A stretch of DNA of 64,000 nt from Streptomyces sp. P9-A2 (lineage in GTDB: Bacteria > Actinomycetota > Actinomycetes > Streptomycetales > Streptomycetaceae): positions 5,580,001-5,644,000 of the forward strand of contig NZ_JAZIFX010000001.1 of assembly GCF_036634175.1 (NCBI RefSeq), in the 5' to 3' direction. Both the position numbers and the translations under genes were made by a program. Below, piece after piece: positions 1 through 11,682 of the stretch. Every line of letters starts with the position of its first letter. Position 1 is the stretch's first letter. Below the pieces are notes generated by a model. It saw only the letters and a program-made list of their open reading frames with translations, made no database searches and had not been told where the DNA came from.

Positions 1-1
1 G

Positions 2-352
2 CGCGGTCTGCTGCCGCGCACCGTGCCGCATGTCGACGCCGCCGCCAACGCGGGTCGTGCCGCCCTGCTCGTAGAGGCTCTGACCAGGCGTCCCGAGCTG
101 CTGCTGCCCGCCACCGAGGACCGTCTGCACCAGGATTACCGCGCCCCCGCCATGCCCGAGAGCGCGGCGCTGGTCGAGCGACTGCGCGCGGACGGCGTCC
201 CCGCGGTGATCTCCGGCGCCGGACCCACCGTCATGGCACTGGCCGACGCGGACACCGCCGACAAGGTCGAAGCGCTGGCCGGCAACGACTGGGCCGCCAA
301 CCGGCTCAGCCTCGATCTGCAGGGAGCGAGCGTGCTTCCGCTCGCCACCTGA
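2..352 (+). CDS. thrB: Homoserine kinase, C-terminal part (gene enters from left edge)
   Basis: The reading frame is open from base 2, so only the last 116 residues are present. The segment [20 protein letters not shown] and the later [12 protein letters not shown] fit the C-terminal half of GHMP-superfamily homoserine kinase, where the glycine-rich GAGPT stretch belongs to the third GHMP motif. The enzyme phosphorylates homoserine to O-phosphohomoserine in threonine synthesis. It lies directly upstream of rho in the same direction, which is the standard Streptomyces order. The N-terminal ATP-binding motifs lie outside the window, so the family call rests on this C-terminal part and synteny. 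Confidence 0.88.
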   Translation, partial: RGLLPRTVPHVDAAANAGRAALLVEALTRRPELLLPATEDRLHQDYRAPAMPESAALVERLRADGVPAVISGAGPTVMALADADTADKVEALAGNDWAANRLSLDLQGASVLPLAT

Positions 353-754
353 CACACGGTTGCCGGATAAGGAGAGGGGGAATGTTTGTTGGATCCGGTA
401 GTGTTAACCTCAAGTCTGCACCCGACCCCACCATGGCGAGGTGCCTCGTGTCCCCGCTCGGGACAGACATTCTTCCGGGAGCTCCCCAAGCCCAACTGTG
501 TTCTCTGCTTCGTATGCGAGTAGTACGTCGCACGCGGACACTGAACGGCCCGCCGGGCAGGCTCCGGAACCGGTGCGACCACGCCACGTGACACTGGATG
601 CCACGGCTTGGGGAAGCGCCATCACCAGATATCCCTTCCGCCGTTCAGGCGGACCACCGTCCCGGCACGGTTCGCACAGCAAGAACCGAAGCCGGACAGC
701 ACAACCGGTCGCCGAGCCAGACAGGCCGACGTCCGCTCCAGGGAAGGACCCTTC
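353..754 (+). other. thrB-rho intergenic region / rho leader with short open frames
   Basis: This 402-nt stretch precedes rho. It holds an open frame at 382-591 (69 codons) with AAGGAG at 369-374, 7 nt before its ATG. A second frame at 441-758 ends in a TGA that overlaps the rho GTG (GTGA at 755-758). Neither product resembles a known family, and the second is rich in Pro, Arg and Ser, as GC-rich non-coding frames often are. Rho genes elsewhere have regulated leaders, so a leader peptide is possible but unproven. No clear -35/-10 pair was found. Confidence 0.35.
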
Positions 755-2887
755 GTGAGCGACACCACCGATCTGATGGGCGCACGTGTCGAGGAGACCG
801 CTGCCGCGCCCGCCACGGACGCCTCCGCGCCTGCCAGCGGTGCCGGCTCCCGGCGGCGCCGGGGCACCGGCCTCGAGGGCATGGTGCTGGCCGAGCTGCA
901 GCAGGTCGCATCCGGCCTCGGCATCAGGGGCACCGCGCGTATGCGTAAGAGCCAGCTGATCGAGGTCATCAAGGAGGCCCAGGCCTCGGGCGGCTCCGCC
1001 GCGCCGAAGAGCGAGGCCCCGGCCGAGGCGGCGGAGAGCAAGCCCAAGCGTCGCGCCACCTCCCGGACCCGTACGGGTGACACCGCCGAGAAGAAGTCCG
1101 CCGTCGAGGCTCCCGCCGAACAGGCCACCGCCCAGCAGCAGATCGACATTCCCGGCCAGCCCTCCCCGAAGGCCTCCGCCCCGGCCGAACAGGCCCCCGC
1201 CGAGCAGGCTCCGGCCGAGCAGGCCCCCGCCGCGCGTCGCCGCCGAGTCACCGCGGACGCGGGCGCTCCGGTCGCCGCGGCCGAGCAGGCCCCCGTCGAG
1301 GCGAAGAGCGACGCGAAGGCCGAGGGCCAGGCGCAGTCGCAGCAGTCCCCGGCGCAGGGCGACGCCAGGTCCGACAACGACGGCGGTGACGGCCGCCGCC
1401 GCGACCGCCGTGACCGCGGCCGTGACCGCAACGACCGTAGTGACCGCGGGGACCGCAACGACCGTGGTGACCGCGGCGATCGGAGCGACCGCGGGGACCG
1501 TCGCGGCAAGGGCGACGACCAGCAGCAGAACCAGCACCAGAGCGGCGGCCAGAGCGGCGGCCAGAGCCAGCAGCAGAGCGGCGGCCAGGGCCGTCCGCAG
1601 AGCCAGCAGCAGGGCGGCGGCCGTCAGCAGGACGACGGCTACGACGACGACGGAAGCGGCCGTCGCGGCCGGCGCGGCCGCTACCGCGACCGTCGCGGCC
1701 GCCGAGGCCGCGACGACATGGCCTCCGAGCCGCAGATCACCGAGGACGACGTCCTGATCCCGGTCGCGGGCATCCTCGACATCCTCGACAACTACGCGTT
1801 CATCCGGACCTCCGGCTACCTGCCCGGCCCGAACGACGTGTACGTCTCCCTCGCCCAGGTCCGCAAGAGCGGCCTGCGCAAGGGCGATCACCTCACCGGT
1901 GCGGTGCGCCAGCCGAAGGACGGCGAGCGGCGCGAGAAGTTCAACGCGCTGGTCCGCCTCGACTCCGTCAACGGCATGGCGCCCGAACACGGCCGCGGCC
2001 GCCCGGAGTTCAACAAGCTCACCCCGCTGTACCCGCAGGACCGCCTCCGTCTGGAGACCGACCCCGGTGTCCTCACCACGCGGATCATCGACCTCGTGTC
2101 GCCGATCGGCAAGGGACAGCGCGGTCTGATCGTGGCCCCGCCGAAGACCGGCAAGACCATGATCATGCAGGCGGTCGCCAACGCGATCACGCACAACAAC
2201 CCCGAGTGCCACCTGATGGTCGTCCTCGTCGACGAGCGTCCGGAAGAGGTCACCGACATGCAGCGGTCGGTGAAGGGCGAGGTCATCTCCTCGACCTTCG
2301 ACCGCCCGGCCGAGGACCACACCACGGTCGCCGAGCTCGCCATCGAGCGTGCCAAGCGCCTGGTGGAGCTGGGCCACGACGTCGTCGTGCTGCTCGACTC
2401 GATCACGCGTCTGGGCCGTGCGTACAACCTCGCCGCCCCGGCCTCCGGCCGCATCCTGTCCGGTGGTGTCGACTCGACGGCGCTGTACCCGCCGAAGCGC
2501 TTCTTCGGTGCGGCCCGCAACATCGAGGACGGCGGTTCGCTGACCATCCTCGCCACCGCCCTGGTGGACACCGGGTCCCGCATGGACGAGGTGATCTTCG
2601 AGGAGTTCAAGGGCACCGGCAACATGGAGCTCAAGCTCGACCGGAAGCTCGCCGACAAGCGCATCTTCCCCGCGGTGGACGTCGACGCGTCCGGCACCCG
2701 CAAGGAGGAGATCCTGCTCGGCAGCGACGAGCTGGCCATCACCTGGAAGCTCCGCCGGGTGCTGCACGCGCTCGACTCGCAGCAGGCGATCGAGCTGCTT
2801 CTCGACAAGATGAAGAAGACGCAGTCGAACGCCGAGTTCCTGCTGCAGATCCAGAAGACGTCGCCGACGCCGGGCAACGGCGACTGA
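755..2887 (+). CDS. rho: Transcription termination factor Rho, actinobacterial long form
   Basis: RNA-dependent hexameric ATPase that releases transcripts. The GTG at 755 is preferred because GGAAGG lies at 742-747; the frame extends to 608 but has no ribosome site there. The product is 710 residues. An N-terminal Rho_N helical segment ([16 protein letters not shown]) comes first, then a roughly 250-residue low-complexity insertion rich in Ala/Glu and then in RDRGDRND/GGQSQQQ repeats, typical of high-GC actinobacteria. The cold-shock-like RNA-binding domain follows, then the RecA-type ATPase with P-loop APPKTGKT near residue 466 and [11 protein letters not shown] strong hairpin terminator follows the stop. 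Confidence 0.97.
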   Translation: MSDTTDLMGARVEETAAAPATDASAPASGAGSRRRRGTGLEGMVLAELQQVASGLGIRGTARMRKSQLIEVIKEAQASGGSAAPKSEAPAEAAESKPKRRATSRTRTGDTAEKKSAVEAPAEQATAQQQIDIPGQPSPKASAPAEQAPAEQAPAEQAPAARRRRVTADAGAPVAAAEQAPVEAKSDAKAEGQAQSQQSPAQGDARSDNDGGDGRRRDRRDRGRDRNDRSDRGDRNDRGDRGDRSDRGDRRGKGDDQQQNQHQSGGQSGGQSQQQSGGQGRPQSQQQGGGRQQDDGYDDDGSGRRGRRGRYRDRRGRRGRDDMASEPQITEDDVLIPVAGILDILDNYAFIRTSGYLPGPNDVYVSLAQVRKSGLRKGDHLTGAVRQPKDGERREKFNALVRLDSVNGMAPEHGRGRPEFNKLTPLYPQDRLRLETDPGVLTTRIIDLVSPIGKGQRGLIVAPPKTGKTMIMQAVANAITHNNPECHLMVVLVDERPEEVTDMQRSVKGEVISSTFDRPAEDHTTVAELAIERAKRLVELGHDVVVLLDSITRLGRAYNLAAPASGRILSGGVDSTALYPPKRFFGAARNIEDGGSLTILATALVDTGSRMDEVIFEEFKGTGNMELKLDRKLADKRIFPAVDVDASGTRKEEILLGSDELAITWKLRRVLHALDSQQAIELLLDKMKKTQSNAEFLLQIQKTSPTPGNGD

Positions 2888-2905
2888 CGTTCGTCCCGCC
2901 TGTCT

Positions 2906-2953
2906 CACCACAAGGGCCGCTTCCCGGACATCCGGGGAGCGGCCCTTGTGGTG
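2906..2953 (+). terminator. Hairpin terminator after rho
   Basis: Inverted repeat with 22-bp arms at 2906-2927 and 2932-2953 and a 4-nt ACAT loop; one position is a G-T type mismatch. It starts 19 nt after the rho stop and before the LCP-family gene, so it probably ends the rho transcript. No T-run follows, which is usual in Streptomyces. Confidence 0.85.
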
Positions 2954-3048
2954 CGGGGCGTGGTTCCGGACGCGGCTTCGGGCATGGTTCCGGTCGTGGT
3001 TCCGATACGGCCGGAGGGGTACCCGGACGGACGGGAGCTGTGAGGCCT

Positions 3049-4146
3049 ATGTCTGCCGAGAGCACACGCCGGACCGACCGTCCCCCGGCCGGGGACGGCC
3101 GTCGGAGGTGGCGGCGGGGCATGAAGGCCGTGGCCTGGACCGCGGCCGCCCTCGTCGTCCTCGGCGGTGCCGGCCTCGGATACGTGTACGTCACGTTCAA
3201 CGGCAACCTCAGGAGCGTCGACATCGACCGGATACTCGGCTCCGACCGGCCCGGGAAGGCCGACGACGGCTCCGAGAACATCCTCGTGCTCGGCTCCGAC
3301 ACCCGCTCCGGCGGCAACAGGGAGCTCGGCGGCGGCACCGACGACGGCACGGCCCGCTCCGACACCGCGATGATCGTGCACGTCCACGAGGGACGGGACG
3401 AGGCCTCCGTGGTGTCCGTCCCGCGTGACACCCTCGTCGACCGCCCCCGATGCACCGGCACCGAGGGCGGCACCCGCCCCGCCGCGAACGGCGTGATGTT
3501 CAACTCCGCGTACACCACGGGCGGGGCCGCCTGCGCCGTGAAGACCGTCGAGTCGATGACCGGCCTGCGCATGGACCACTACCTGGAGGTCGACTTCAGC
3601 GGCTTCCGGGAGCTCGTCGACGAGCTGGGCGGCGTCGAGATCACCACCACCGAGGACATCGACGACCCCGACAGCCACCTGGAACTCGCCGCCGGAACCC
3701 ATCGGCTCGACGGCGCGCAGGCCCTCGGCCTGGTCCGTACCCGGCACGGCATCGGCGACGGCTCCGACCTCGGCCGCATCCGGCTCCAGCAGGCCTTCGT
3801 CAGGGCCCTGGTCCAGCAGGTGGGCGACATCGGCCTCCTCACCGACCCCAAGAAGCTCTACGACATCACCGACACGGCCACCAGGGCCCTCACCACCGAC
3901 TCCGGCCTGGGCTCGGTGAACTCCCTGATGGCCTTCGCGGGCGGCCTGAGGGACATCGGCCCCGCCGGCCTGCACATGGTGACCATGCCGGTGCGGTACG
4001 ACCCCGCCGACCCCAACCGCGTCGTTCCCGAGACGGAGAAGGCGCGGCTGGTCTGGGACGCCCTGAGGAACGACGAGCCGATCCCGGGTGCGGCCGCGGA
4101 CCGCACGGCCACCGGCGAGGCCAAGGACGTCGTCAGCACCCTGTGA
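3049..4146 (+). CDS. LytR-CpsA-Psr (LCP) family cell-wall glycopolymer transferase
   Basis: The ATG at 3049 gives 365 residues; GGGAG lies at 3033-3037. A short basic N-terminal tail (RRRWRRGMK) precedes one transmembrane segment at about residues 26-45, so the catalytic domain should face outside. LCP motifs are visible: [33 protein letters not shown] and a late [22 protein letters not shown] proteins attach undecaprenyl-linked polymers such as teichoic or teichuronic acids to peptidoglycan. The WecA/TagO-like gene at 10255 could supply the lipid-linked precursor, although that link is inference. Confidence 0.92.
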   Translation: MSAESTRRTDRPPAGDGRRRWRRGMKAVAWTAAALVVLGGAGLGYVYVTFNGNLRSVDIDRILGSDRPGKADDGSENILVLGSDTRSGGNRELGGGTDDGTARSDTAMIVHVHEGRDEASVVSVPRDTLVDRPRCTGTEGGTRPAANGVMFNSAYTTGGAACAVKTVESMTGLRMDHYLEVDFSGFRELVDELGGVEITTTEDIDDPDSHLELAAGTHRLDGAQALGLVRTRHGIGDGSDLGRIRLQQAFVRALVQQVGDIGLLTDPKKLYDITDTATRALTTDSGLGSVNSLMAFAGGLRDIGPAGLHMVTMPVRYDPADPNRVVPETEKARLVWDALRNDEPIPGAAADRTATGEAKDVVSTL

Positions 4147-4236
4147 GCATCCTGTGGGCGCCCTCCCGAAGACTGCTCCCCGGCCGCTTCCCCGTACACC
4201 CCCGCCGCCCCCTCGGAGAGCCGCCGTCACCGCCCG

Positions 4237-4262
4237 GGAACAAAAGACGGCGGCCCTCGGTT
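4237..4262 (+). promoter_or_regulatory. Sigma-R-type promoter of rpmE
   Basis: GGAAC at 4237-4241, an 18-nt spacer, and GTT at 4260-4262 match the SigR/SigH-type consensus GGAAT-N18-GTT except for the fifth base of the -35. It lies 102 nt upstream of the rpmE TTG. From memory, rpmE is a member of the S. coelicolor sigma-R (thiol oxidative stress) regulon, and L31 here carries four cysteines, which fits. Confidence 0.65.
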
Positions 4263-4364
4263 TTGGGGATGGCGCCAGTCCTGGCAGACTGGTACGTCGG
4301 CTCCGGTTCACGCTCCCGCATCCCGCGGCTGCGACCCGGCGCCCTCCCGAACCTAGGAGACACC

Positions 4365-4586
4365 TTGAAGCGCGACATCCACCCCGCGTACGTCGAGACG
4401 CAGGTCAGCTGCACCTGCGGCGCGTCGTTCACCACCCGCAGCACCATCGAGTCCGGCACCGTCCGGGCCGAGGTCTGCTCCGAGTGCCACCCGTTCTACA
4501 CGGGCAAGCAGAAGATCCTCGACACCGGTGGCCGTGTGGCCCGCTTCGAGGCCCGCTTCGGCAAGGCTCCCGGCTCCAAGAAGTAG
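4365..4586 (+). CDS. rpmE: 50S ribosomal protein L31, zinc-binding (C+) type
   Basis: The product is 73 residues starting at TTG 4365, with AGGAGA at 4355-4360, 4 nt upstream. It begins [11 protein letters not shown] and carries cysteines 16, 18, 38 and 41 in CTC...CSEC arrangement, the zinc-coordinating C+ form of L31. Length and the HPFYTGKQK segment are normal for L31. The protein bridges the ribosomal subunits. The upstream GGAAC-N18-GTT site suggests induction during disulphide stress, when zinc can be lost from such proteins. Confidence 0.97.
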   Translation: MKRDIHPAYVETQVSCTCGASFTTRSTIESGTVRAEVCSECHPFYTGKQKILDTGGRVARFEARFGKAPGSKK

Positions 4587-4708
4587 CGAGCTCCCTTTCG
4601 CCGGTCCACGGCCGCGACCTCTCCCCACGCAGGTGAGAGGGGTGCGCGCCGGGACCGGCGTTTTTGGTCGCACGACTTCCCCTTTCCCCGCAGGAGCAGG
4701 AGCCCAAG

Positions 4709-5785
<1,077 letters not shown>

Positions 5786-5871
5786 CCCCGGCCCGGGCCC
5801 GCAGGGCCTGGGTACCGGACCCGAACACCGGGCCGCCGCACCGGCCGTACGAGAACTTCCGGAGGATGAGC

Positions 5872-6753
5872 GTGCAGCAACATAGTGGGGGGCGACCCCC
5901 GAGCCCCCGCAGCGTGCTGCTCGCGGAGGTGGCCCAGGCCACCCAGCGGCTCGCCGACGCCGGTGTGCCCTCGCCGCGCACCGACGCGGAGGAACTCGCC
6001 GCGTTCGTGCACGGCGTCAAGCGCGGCGCACTGCACACGGTGCGGGACACCGACTTCGACGCCCGCTACTGGGAGGTCGTCGCCCGCCGCGAGGCACGCG
6101 AACCGCTCCAGCACATCACCGGGCACGCCTACTTCCGCTACCTCGAACTCCAGGTGGGACCCGGGGTGTTCGTGCCGCGCCCGGAGACCGAGTCGGTCGT
6201 CGGCTGGGCCATAGACGCGGTACGGGCCATGGACGTCGTCGAGCCGTGCGTCGTCGACCTGTGCACCGGCTCGGGCGCCATCGCGCTCGCCCTCGCGCAG
6301 GAGGTGCCGCGCTCGCGCGTGCACGCCGTGGAGCTGTCCGAGGACGCCCTCGTGTGGACCCGCAAGAACATGGAGGGCTCACGCGTCGAGCTGCGCCAGG
6401 GTGACGCCCTGACGGCCTTCCCGGACCTCGACGGCCAGGTCGACCTGGTGATCTCCAACCCGCCGTACATCCCGCTCACCGAATGGGAGTACGTCGCCCC
6501 CGAGGCGCGCGACCACGACCCCGAGCTGGCCCTGTTCTCCGGCGAGGACGGCCTCCAGCTCATCCGGGGCCTGGAACGCACCGCACACCGCCTGCTGCGC
6601 CCCGGCGGTGTGGTCGTCGTCGAGCACGCCGACACCCAGGGCGGCCAGGTGCCGTGGATCTTCGCCGAGGACCGCGGCTGGACCGACGCCGCCGACCACC
6701 CCGACCTGAACAACCGGCCCCGGTTCGCCACCGCCCGCAAGGCGGTGCCGTGA
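5872..6753 (+). CDS. prmC: Release factor glutamine methyltransferase PrmC (HemK)
   Basis: PrmC N5-methylates the glutamine of the GGQ motif of release factors, so it acts on the product of the upstream gene. The SAM-binding motif VDLCTGSGAIALAL and the catalytic motif NPPY at residues 196-199 (ISNPPYIPLTE) are diagnostic. GTG 5872 is chosen because GGAGG at 5861-5865 is 6 nt away; the ATG at 5866 abuts that site. The product is 293 residues. It lies 86 nt after prfA and upstream of tsaC, a common actinobacterial order. Confidence 0.92.
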   Translation: MQQHSGGRPPSPRSVLLAEVAQATQRLADAGVPSPRTDAEELAAFVHGVKRGALHTVRDTDFDARYWEVVARREAREPLQHITGHAYFRYLELQVGPGVFVPRPETESVVGWAIDAVRAMDVVEPCVVDLCTGSGAIALALAQEVPRSRVHAVELSEDALVWTRKNMEGSRVELRQGDALTAFPDLDGQVDLVISNPPYIPLTEWEYVAPEARDHDPELALFSGEDGLQLIRGLERTAHRLLRPGGVVVVEHADTQGGQVPWIFAEDRGWTDAADHPDLNNRPRFATARKAVP

Positions 6754-6807
6754 GCGTCGGCCAGACTTCGACCACCCCAGCCGCATGTGCACGAGGAGGC
6801 CCGCCAG

Positions 6808-7455
6808 ATGGCTCGGCGATACGACACCAACGACGCGACCGATCGCGCGACCGGTCTGCGTGAAGCCGCGTCCGCCGTCCGCCGTGGCGAACTCGTGGTG
6901 CTGCCGACGGACACCGTCTACGGCATCGGCGCCGACGCGTTCACCGGCGAGGCCGTCGCCGACCTCCTGGAGGCCAAGGGGCGCGGCCGCGGCATGCCCA
7001 CTCCCGTGCTCATCGGCTCCCCGAACACCCTGCACGGCCTCGTCACGGACTTCTCCGAGCAGGCCTGGGAACTGGTCGACGCGTTCTGGCCGGGCGCGCT
7101 GACCCTGGTCGCCCGGCACCAGCCGTCCCTCCAGTGGGACCTCGGCGACACCCGCGGCACGGTCGCCGTACGGATGCCGCTGCACCCGGTCGCCATCGAG
7201 CTGCTCACCGAGGTCGGCCCGATGGCCGTCTCCTCGGCCAACCTGACGGGCCACCCCGCGCCGGAGAACTGCGACGCGGCGCAGGAGATGCTCGGCGACT
7301 CCGTCTCCGTCTACCTCGACGGCGGCCCCACCCCGGGCATCGTCCCCTCGTCGATCGTCGACGTCACGCGCCCCGTGCCCGTGCTGCTGCGCGAAGGCGC
7401 CCTCTCGCCGGAGGAGCTGCGCAAAGTGGTACCCGACCTCGAGGTGGCGAATTGA
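6808..7455 (+). CDS. tsaC: L-threonylcarbamoyladenylate synthase (Sua5/YciO/YrdC family)
   Basis: The product makes threonylcarbamoyl-AMP from threonine, bicarbonate and ATP, the first step toward t6A37 of ANN-decoding tRNAs. It has 215 residues from ATG 6808, with GAGGAGG at 6793-6799. It carries VVLPTDTVYGIGADAF near the N terminus, the hallmark of the YrdC fold, and later MAVSSANLTGHPAP. It is a single YrdC domain without the C-terminal Sua5 extension. Its TGA overlaps the TTG start of the next gene, implying translational coupling. Confidence 0.93.
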   Translation: MARRYDTNDATDRATGLREAASAVRRGELVVLPTDTVYGIGADAFTGEAVADLLEAKGRGRGMPTPVLIGSPNTLHGLVTDFSEQAWELVDAFWPGALTLVARHQPSLQWDLGDTRGTVAVRMPLHPVAIELLTEVGPMAVSSANLTGHPAPENCDAAQEMLGDSVSVYLDGGPTPGIVPSSIVDVTRPVPVLLREGALSPEELRKVVPDLEVAN

Positions 7456-8129
7456 CGGCCCCCGAGTCGGGGCGTGGCATAGGCAACGGGGAACGCAGCG
7501 CGGAGGAGACGACCACCTTCGGCTTTCCGCGCGACACCTTCCGCATCCTCCACGTCAGCACCGGAAACGTCTGCCGCTCGCCCATCACCGAGCGGCTGAC
7601 CCGGCATTTCGTGAGCCAGCGGCTGGGCATCCTGGGCGGCGGGCTGATCGTGGAGAGCGCGGGCACCTGGGGTCACGAGGGCGCGCCGATGGAGTCCCAC
7701 GCGGAGACGGTACTGGCCGACTTCGGCGCGGACACCTCCGGCTTCGTCGGCCGTGAACTGCTGGACGATCACGTGATCCGCGCCGACCTGGTGCTGACCG
7801 CGACCCGCGACCACCGCGCCCAGGTCATCTCCATGGGCCACTCGGCGGGCCTGCGCACCTTCACGCTGAAGGAGTTCACCCGCCTGGTGAACGCGATCGA
7901 CCCGGCGACCCTGCCCCCGCTGGACGAGGGCCTGGTCATGCGCGCCCGTGCCCTGGTCCGTGCCGCCGCCGCACTGCGCGGGTGGCTGCTGGCCCCGACC
8001 GCCGAGGCGGACGAGGTCTACGACCCGTACGGGGCGCCCCTGCCGTTCTTCCGCTCCATCGGCGACGAGATACATCAGGCCCTGGACCCGGTCGTCACCG
8101 CCCTCACGGGCGTCCCCACCCGCGCCTGA
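7452..8129 (+). CDS. Low-molecular-weight phosphatase-like protein lacking the catalytic Cys
   Basis: The product is 225 residues from TTG 7452, which overlaps the tsaC stop (TTGA); GAGGTGG lies at 7441-7447. The fold signature of low-molecular-weight tyrosine phosphatases is present: a P-loop HVSTGNVCRSP at residues 34-44, ESAGTWGHEG, and a C-terminal DPYG. The canonical loop is V-C-x-G-N-x-C-R-S-P; here the first Cys, the nucleophile, is Ser36, while Arg42 and the second Cys41 remain. It is probably a pseudophosphatase or has another role. The wider loop and the DPYG acid are otherwise intact, so random decay seems unlikely. Confidence 0.85.
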   Translation: MTAPESGRGIGNGERSAEETTTFGFPRDTFRILHVSTGNVCRSPITERLTRHFVSQRLGILGGGLIVESAGTWGHEGAPMESHAETVLADFGADTSGFVGRELLDDHVIRADLVLTATRDHRAQVISMGHSAGLRTFTLKEFTRLVNAIDPATLPPLDEGLVMRARALVRAAAALRGWLLAPTAEADEVYDPYGAPLPFFRSIGDEIHQALDPVVTALTGVPTRA

Positions 8130-8776
8130 CCGCTCCGCGGGGCCTGTCCGGCGGGGTCGGAGCCGGGGTGGCCGGCGGCACCCGTCCAGCGGGGATGAGC
8201 AGCGGGGGACGAGCGGGGTCCGGTGCGTTCAGCCGCACGATGGAGAAGCGCGTTCCGTCCCCGCGCTCCGGTCTGATCCCGCCGGGCAGGCCCTCTCAGG
8301 CCCCGGGCAGGGTCGCCCGGCCGTCGGTGTGAGCCCTCTGGCCGTCGGTGTGGGCGGTCCCGGGCGTCCGGCCCGGCTCCGGTTGCCGGTGTGGCCCGTA
8401 CGAGCCGTCAGGGGCGTCCCGGGCGTGAGTGCGGGTTGTGGGGACGCTGTCTCCCGGGAGGCCTCCGGGGGCTGCGCCGTCCCCGCGCTCCGGTCTGATC
8501 CCGCCGGGCAGGTCCTCAGGCCCCGGGCAGGTCCTCAGGTCCTCAGGGCCGCTGGGTCGTCGGTGTGGGCGGTCCCCGGCCGTCCGGCCCGGCTCCGGCC
8601 GCCGGCGTGCCCCGTACGAGCCCTCAGGGGCGTCCCGGGCGTGAGTGCGGGTTGTGGGGACGCTGTCCCCCCCGGGATGGCCTCCAGGGCTGCCCGGGAG
8701 GGTGTGGCAGCCGAGCGGGGTGGGGGCGGCGGGCCTACATTGGTCGTACGTCAGAGCCGACGTCCGGGAGCTCATC
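8130..8776. repeat. Intergenic region with a two-copy tandem repeat of about 220 bp
   Basis: No convincing gene lies in this 647-nt gap. Two adjacent diverged copies are seen at about 8255-8476 and 8477-8695, both starting CCGTCCCCGCGCTCCGGTCT and both ending near a GGGACGCTGT block followed by GGGCTGC. Shorter internal echoes such as GTCGGTGTGGGCGGTCCC occur as well. The repeats stop about 80 nt before the GlyA-like gene. Function is unknown; they may be decayed duplicated sequence. Confidence 0.75.
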
Positions 8777-10027
<1,251 letters not shown>

Positions 10028-10254
10028 GAATCCCTTGTCGAGACCGGTGGAGATCGGCAGAGACCGGGGCGGGAGGTCCCGGTCCGTTCGCGGTTTCGTA
10101 CCGTATCGGTGCCGATGCGGGGCAGGCGCACCGTGTGCCCGGGCTCCGCACAGCCACACGTGCGACCATCATCGCTACCCGGAAGTCCTCACCCGTATGC
10201 GTCCCTCGCTAGGGTGTGGAGTTGTGATGGCCGGCGAGATCTGTGGGGAAGCCC

Positions 10255-11682
10255 GTGCGTGAATACCTGCTGACGCTCTGCATCACGGCCGCGGTGACGT
10301 ACCTGCTGACCGGGCCGGTACGGAAATTCGCGATCGTGGCGGGGGCGATGCCGGAGATCCGGGCACGTGACGTGCACCGGGAACCCACTCCGCGGCTCGG
10401 CGGGATCGCCATGTTCTTCGGACTGTGCGCGGGACTGCTGGTCGCCGACCACCTCACCAACCTCAGCCATCTCTTCGACGAGTCCAACGAGCCGCGGGCG
10501 CTGCTCTCCGGGGCGGCGCTGATCTGGCTGATCGGTGTGCTGGACGACAAGTTCGAGATCGACGCCCTGATCAAGCTGGGCGGGCAGATGATCGCCGCCG
10601 GTGTGATGGTCATGCAGGGTCTGACGATCCTGTGGCTGCCCGTCCCGGGCGTCGGCTCGGTCGCGCTCACCCAGTGGCAGGGCACCCTGCTCACCGTCGC
10701 CCTGGTCGTCATCACCATCAACGCGGTCAACTTCGTCGACGGCCTGGACGGTCTCGCGGCCGGCATGGTGTGCATCGCGGGGGCGGCGTTCTTCCTGTAC
10801 GCGTACCGCATCTGGTACTCGTACGGCATCGAGGCGGCCGCCCCGGCGACGCTGTTCTCGGCGATCCTGATGGGCATGTGCCTGGGCTTCCTGCCGCACA
10901 ACATCCATCCCGCGCGGATCTTCATGGGCGACTCCGGCTCCATGCTGATCGGTCTGGTCCTCGCCGCCGGTGCGATCTCCATCACAGGCCAGGTCGACCC
11001 GGACGCGCTGAACCTGTACGCGGGCGGGGAGAAGGAGGCCGTGCACCAGACGGTGCCGGTCTACATCCCGCTGCTGCTGCCGCTGACGATCATCGCGGTG
11101 CCGGCCGCCGACCTGATCCTGGCCATCGTGCGGCGCACCTGGCGAGGCCAGTCGCCGTTCGCCGCGGACCGGGGCCATCTGCACCACCGCCTGCTGGAGA
11201 TCGGCCACTCGCACAGCAGGGCCGTGATGATCATGTACTTCTGGTCGGCGCTGATCGGATTCGGAGCGCTCGCCTACTCGGTCAACTCGGCGTCCATGTG
11301 GATCGTGCTGAGCGTGGTCATCCTGAGCGCCCTCGGTCTCCTGCTGCTCCTGCTGCCCCGGTTCACCCCGCGCGCCCCGATGTGGGCGCAGCACATCGTG
11401 CCGCCGCGCTACCGGCGGCGTCGCCGGACCGCCGCACAGCCCTCCCAGGCCGTCACCGAGGCGGCCGCGGGGGCAGCCACGGGCACGGCCGCCGAGACGG
11501 CCGAGCCGGAGGCGGACGAGCACGCCGAGACCGGTCACCGCACCCCGGTGACCGCCGGGATCTCCGGGGTCTCCGGCGTCAACGGCGCGACCGCCCTGGG
11601 CCACCGCGCACGTGTGGGCGACCGGGGGCGGCCGCCGGCTTCCGCCGAGGGCACGGGCCCGGCCACGTCACGGTCAAGGTAA
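10255..11682 (+). CDS. Polyprenyl-phosphate sugar-1-phosphate transferase (WecA/TagO/MraY-like)
   Basis: This integral membrane enzyme transfers a sugar-1-phosphate (usually GlcNAc-1-P) from UDP-sugar to undecaprenyl or decaprenyl phosphate, starting cell-envelope glycan synthesis. The start MREYLLTL at GTG 10255 has GGGGAA at 10245-10250; GTG 10243 is an alternative. The product has 475 residues with about ten hydrophobic helices. The Mg-binding motif NFVDGLDGLAAG, MGDSGSML and HLHHRLLEIGH identify the WecA/TagO subfamily. The C-terminal 90 residues are a charged, Ala/Glu-rich cytoplasmic tail. It directly precedes the atp operon. Confidence 0.92.
   Translation: MREYLLTLCITAAVTYLLTGPVRKFAIVAGAMPEIRARDVHREPTPRLGGIAMFFGLCAGLLVADHLTNLSHLFDESNEPRALLSGAALIWLIGVLDDKFEIDALIKLGGQMIAAGVMVMQGLTILWLPVPGVGSVALTQWQGTLLTVALVVITINAVNFVDGLDGLAAGMVCIAGAAFFLYAYRIWYSYGIEAAAPATLFSAILMGMCLGFLPHNIHPARIFMGDSGSMLIGLVLAAGAISITGQVDPDALNLYAGGEKEAVHQTVPVYIPLLLPLTIIAVPAADLILAIVRRTWRGQSPFAADRGHLHHRLLEIGHSHSRAVMIMYFWSALIGFGALAYSVNSASMWIVLSVVILSALGLLLLLLPRFTPRAPMWAQHIVPPRYRRRRRTAAQPSQAVTEAAAGAATGTAAETAEPEADEHAETGHRTPVTAGISGVSGVNGATALGHRARVGDRGRPPASAEGTGPATSRSR

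Noticed and set aside
410..2911. Very long open frame on the minus strand opposite rho (about 830 codons)
   Set aside because: The composition (poly-Ala/Val/Leu runs) is that of a complement-strand shadow in GC-rich DNA, and the rho gene on the other strand is unambiguous.
5866..5868. ATG 5866 as start of prmC
   Set aside because: The GGAGG ribosome site touches this ATG with no spacing; GTG 5872 has the correct 6-nt distance.
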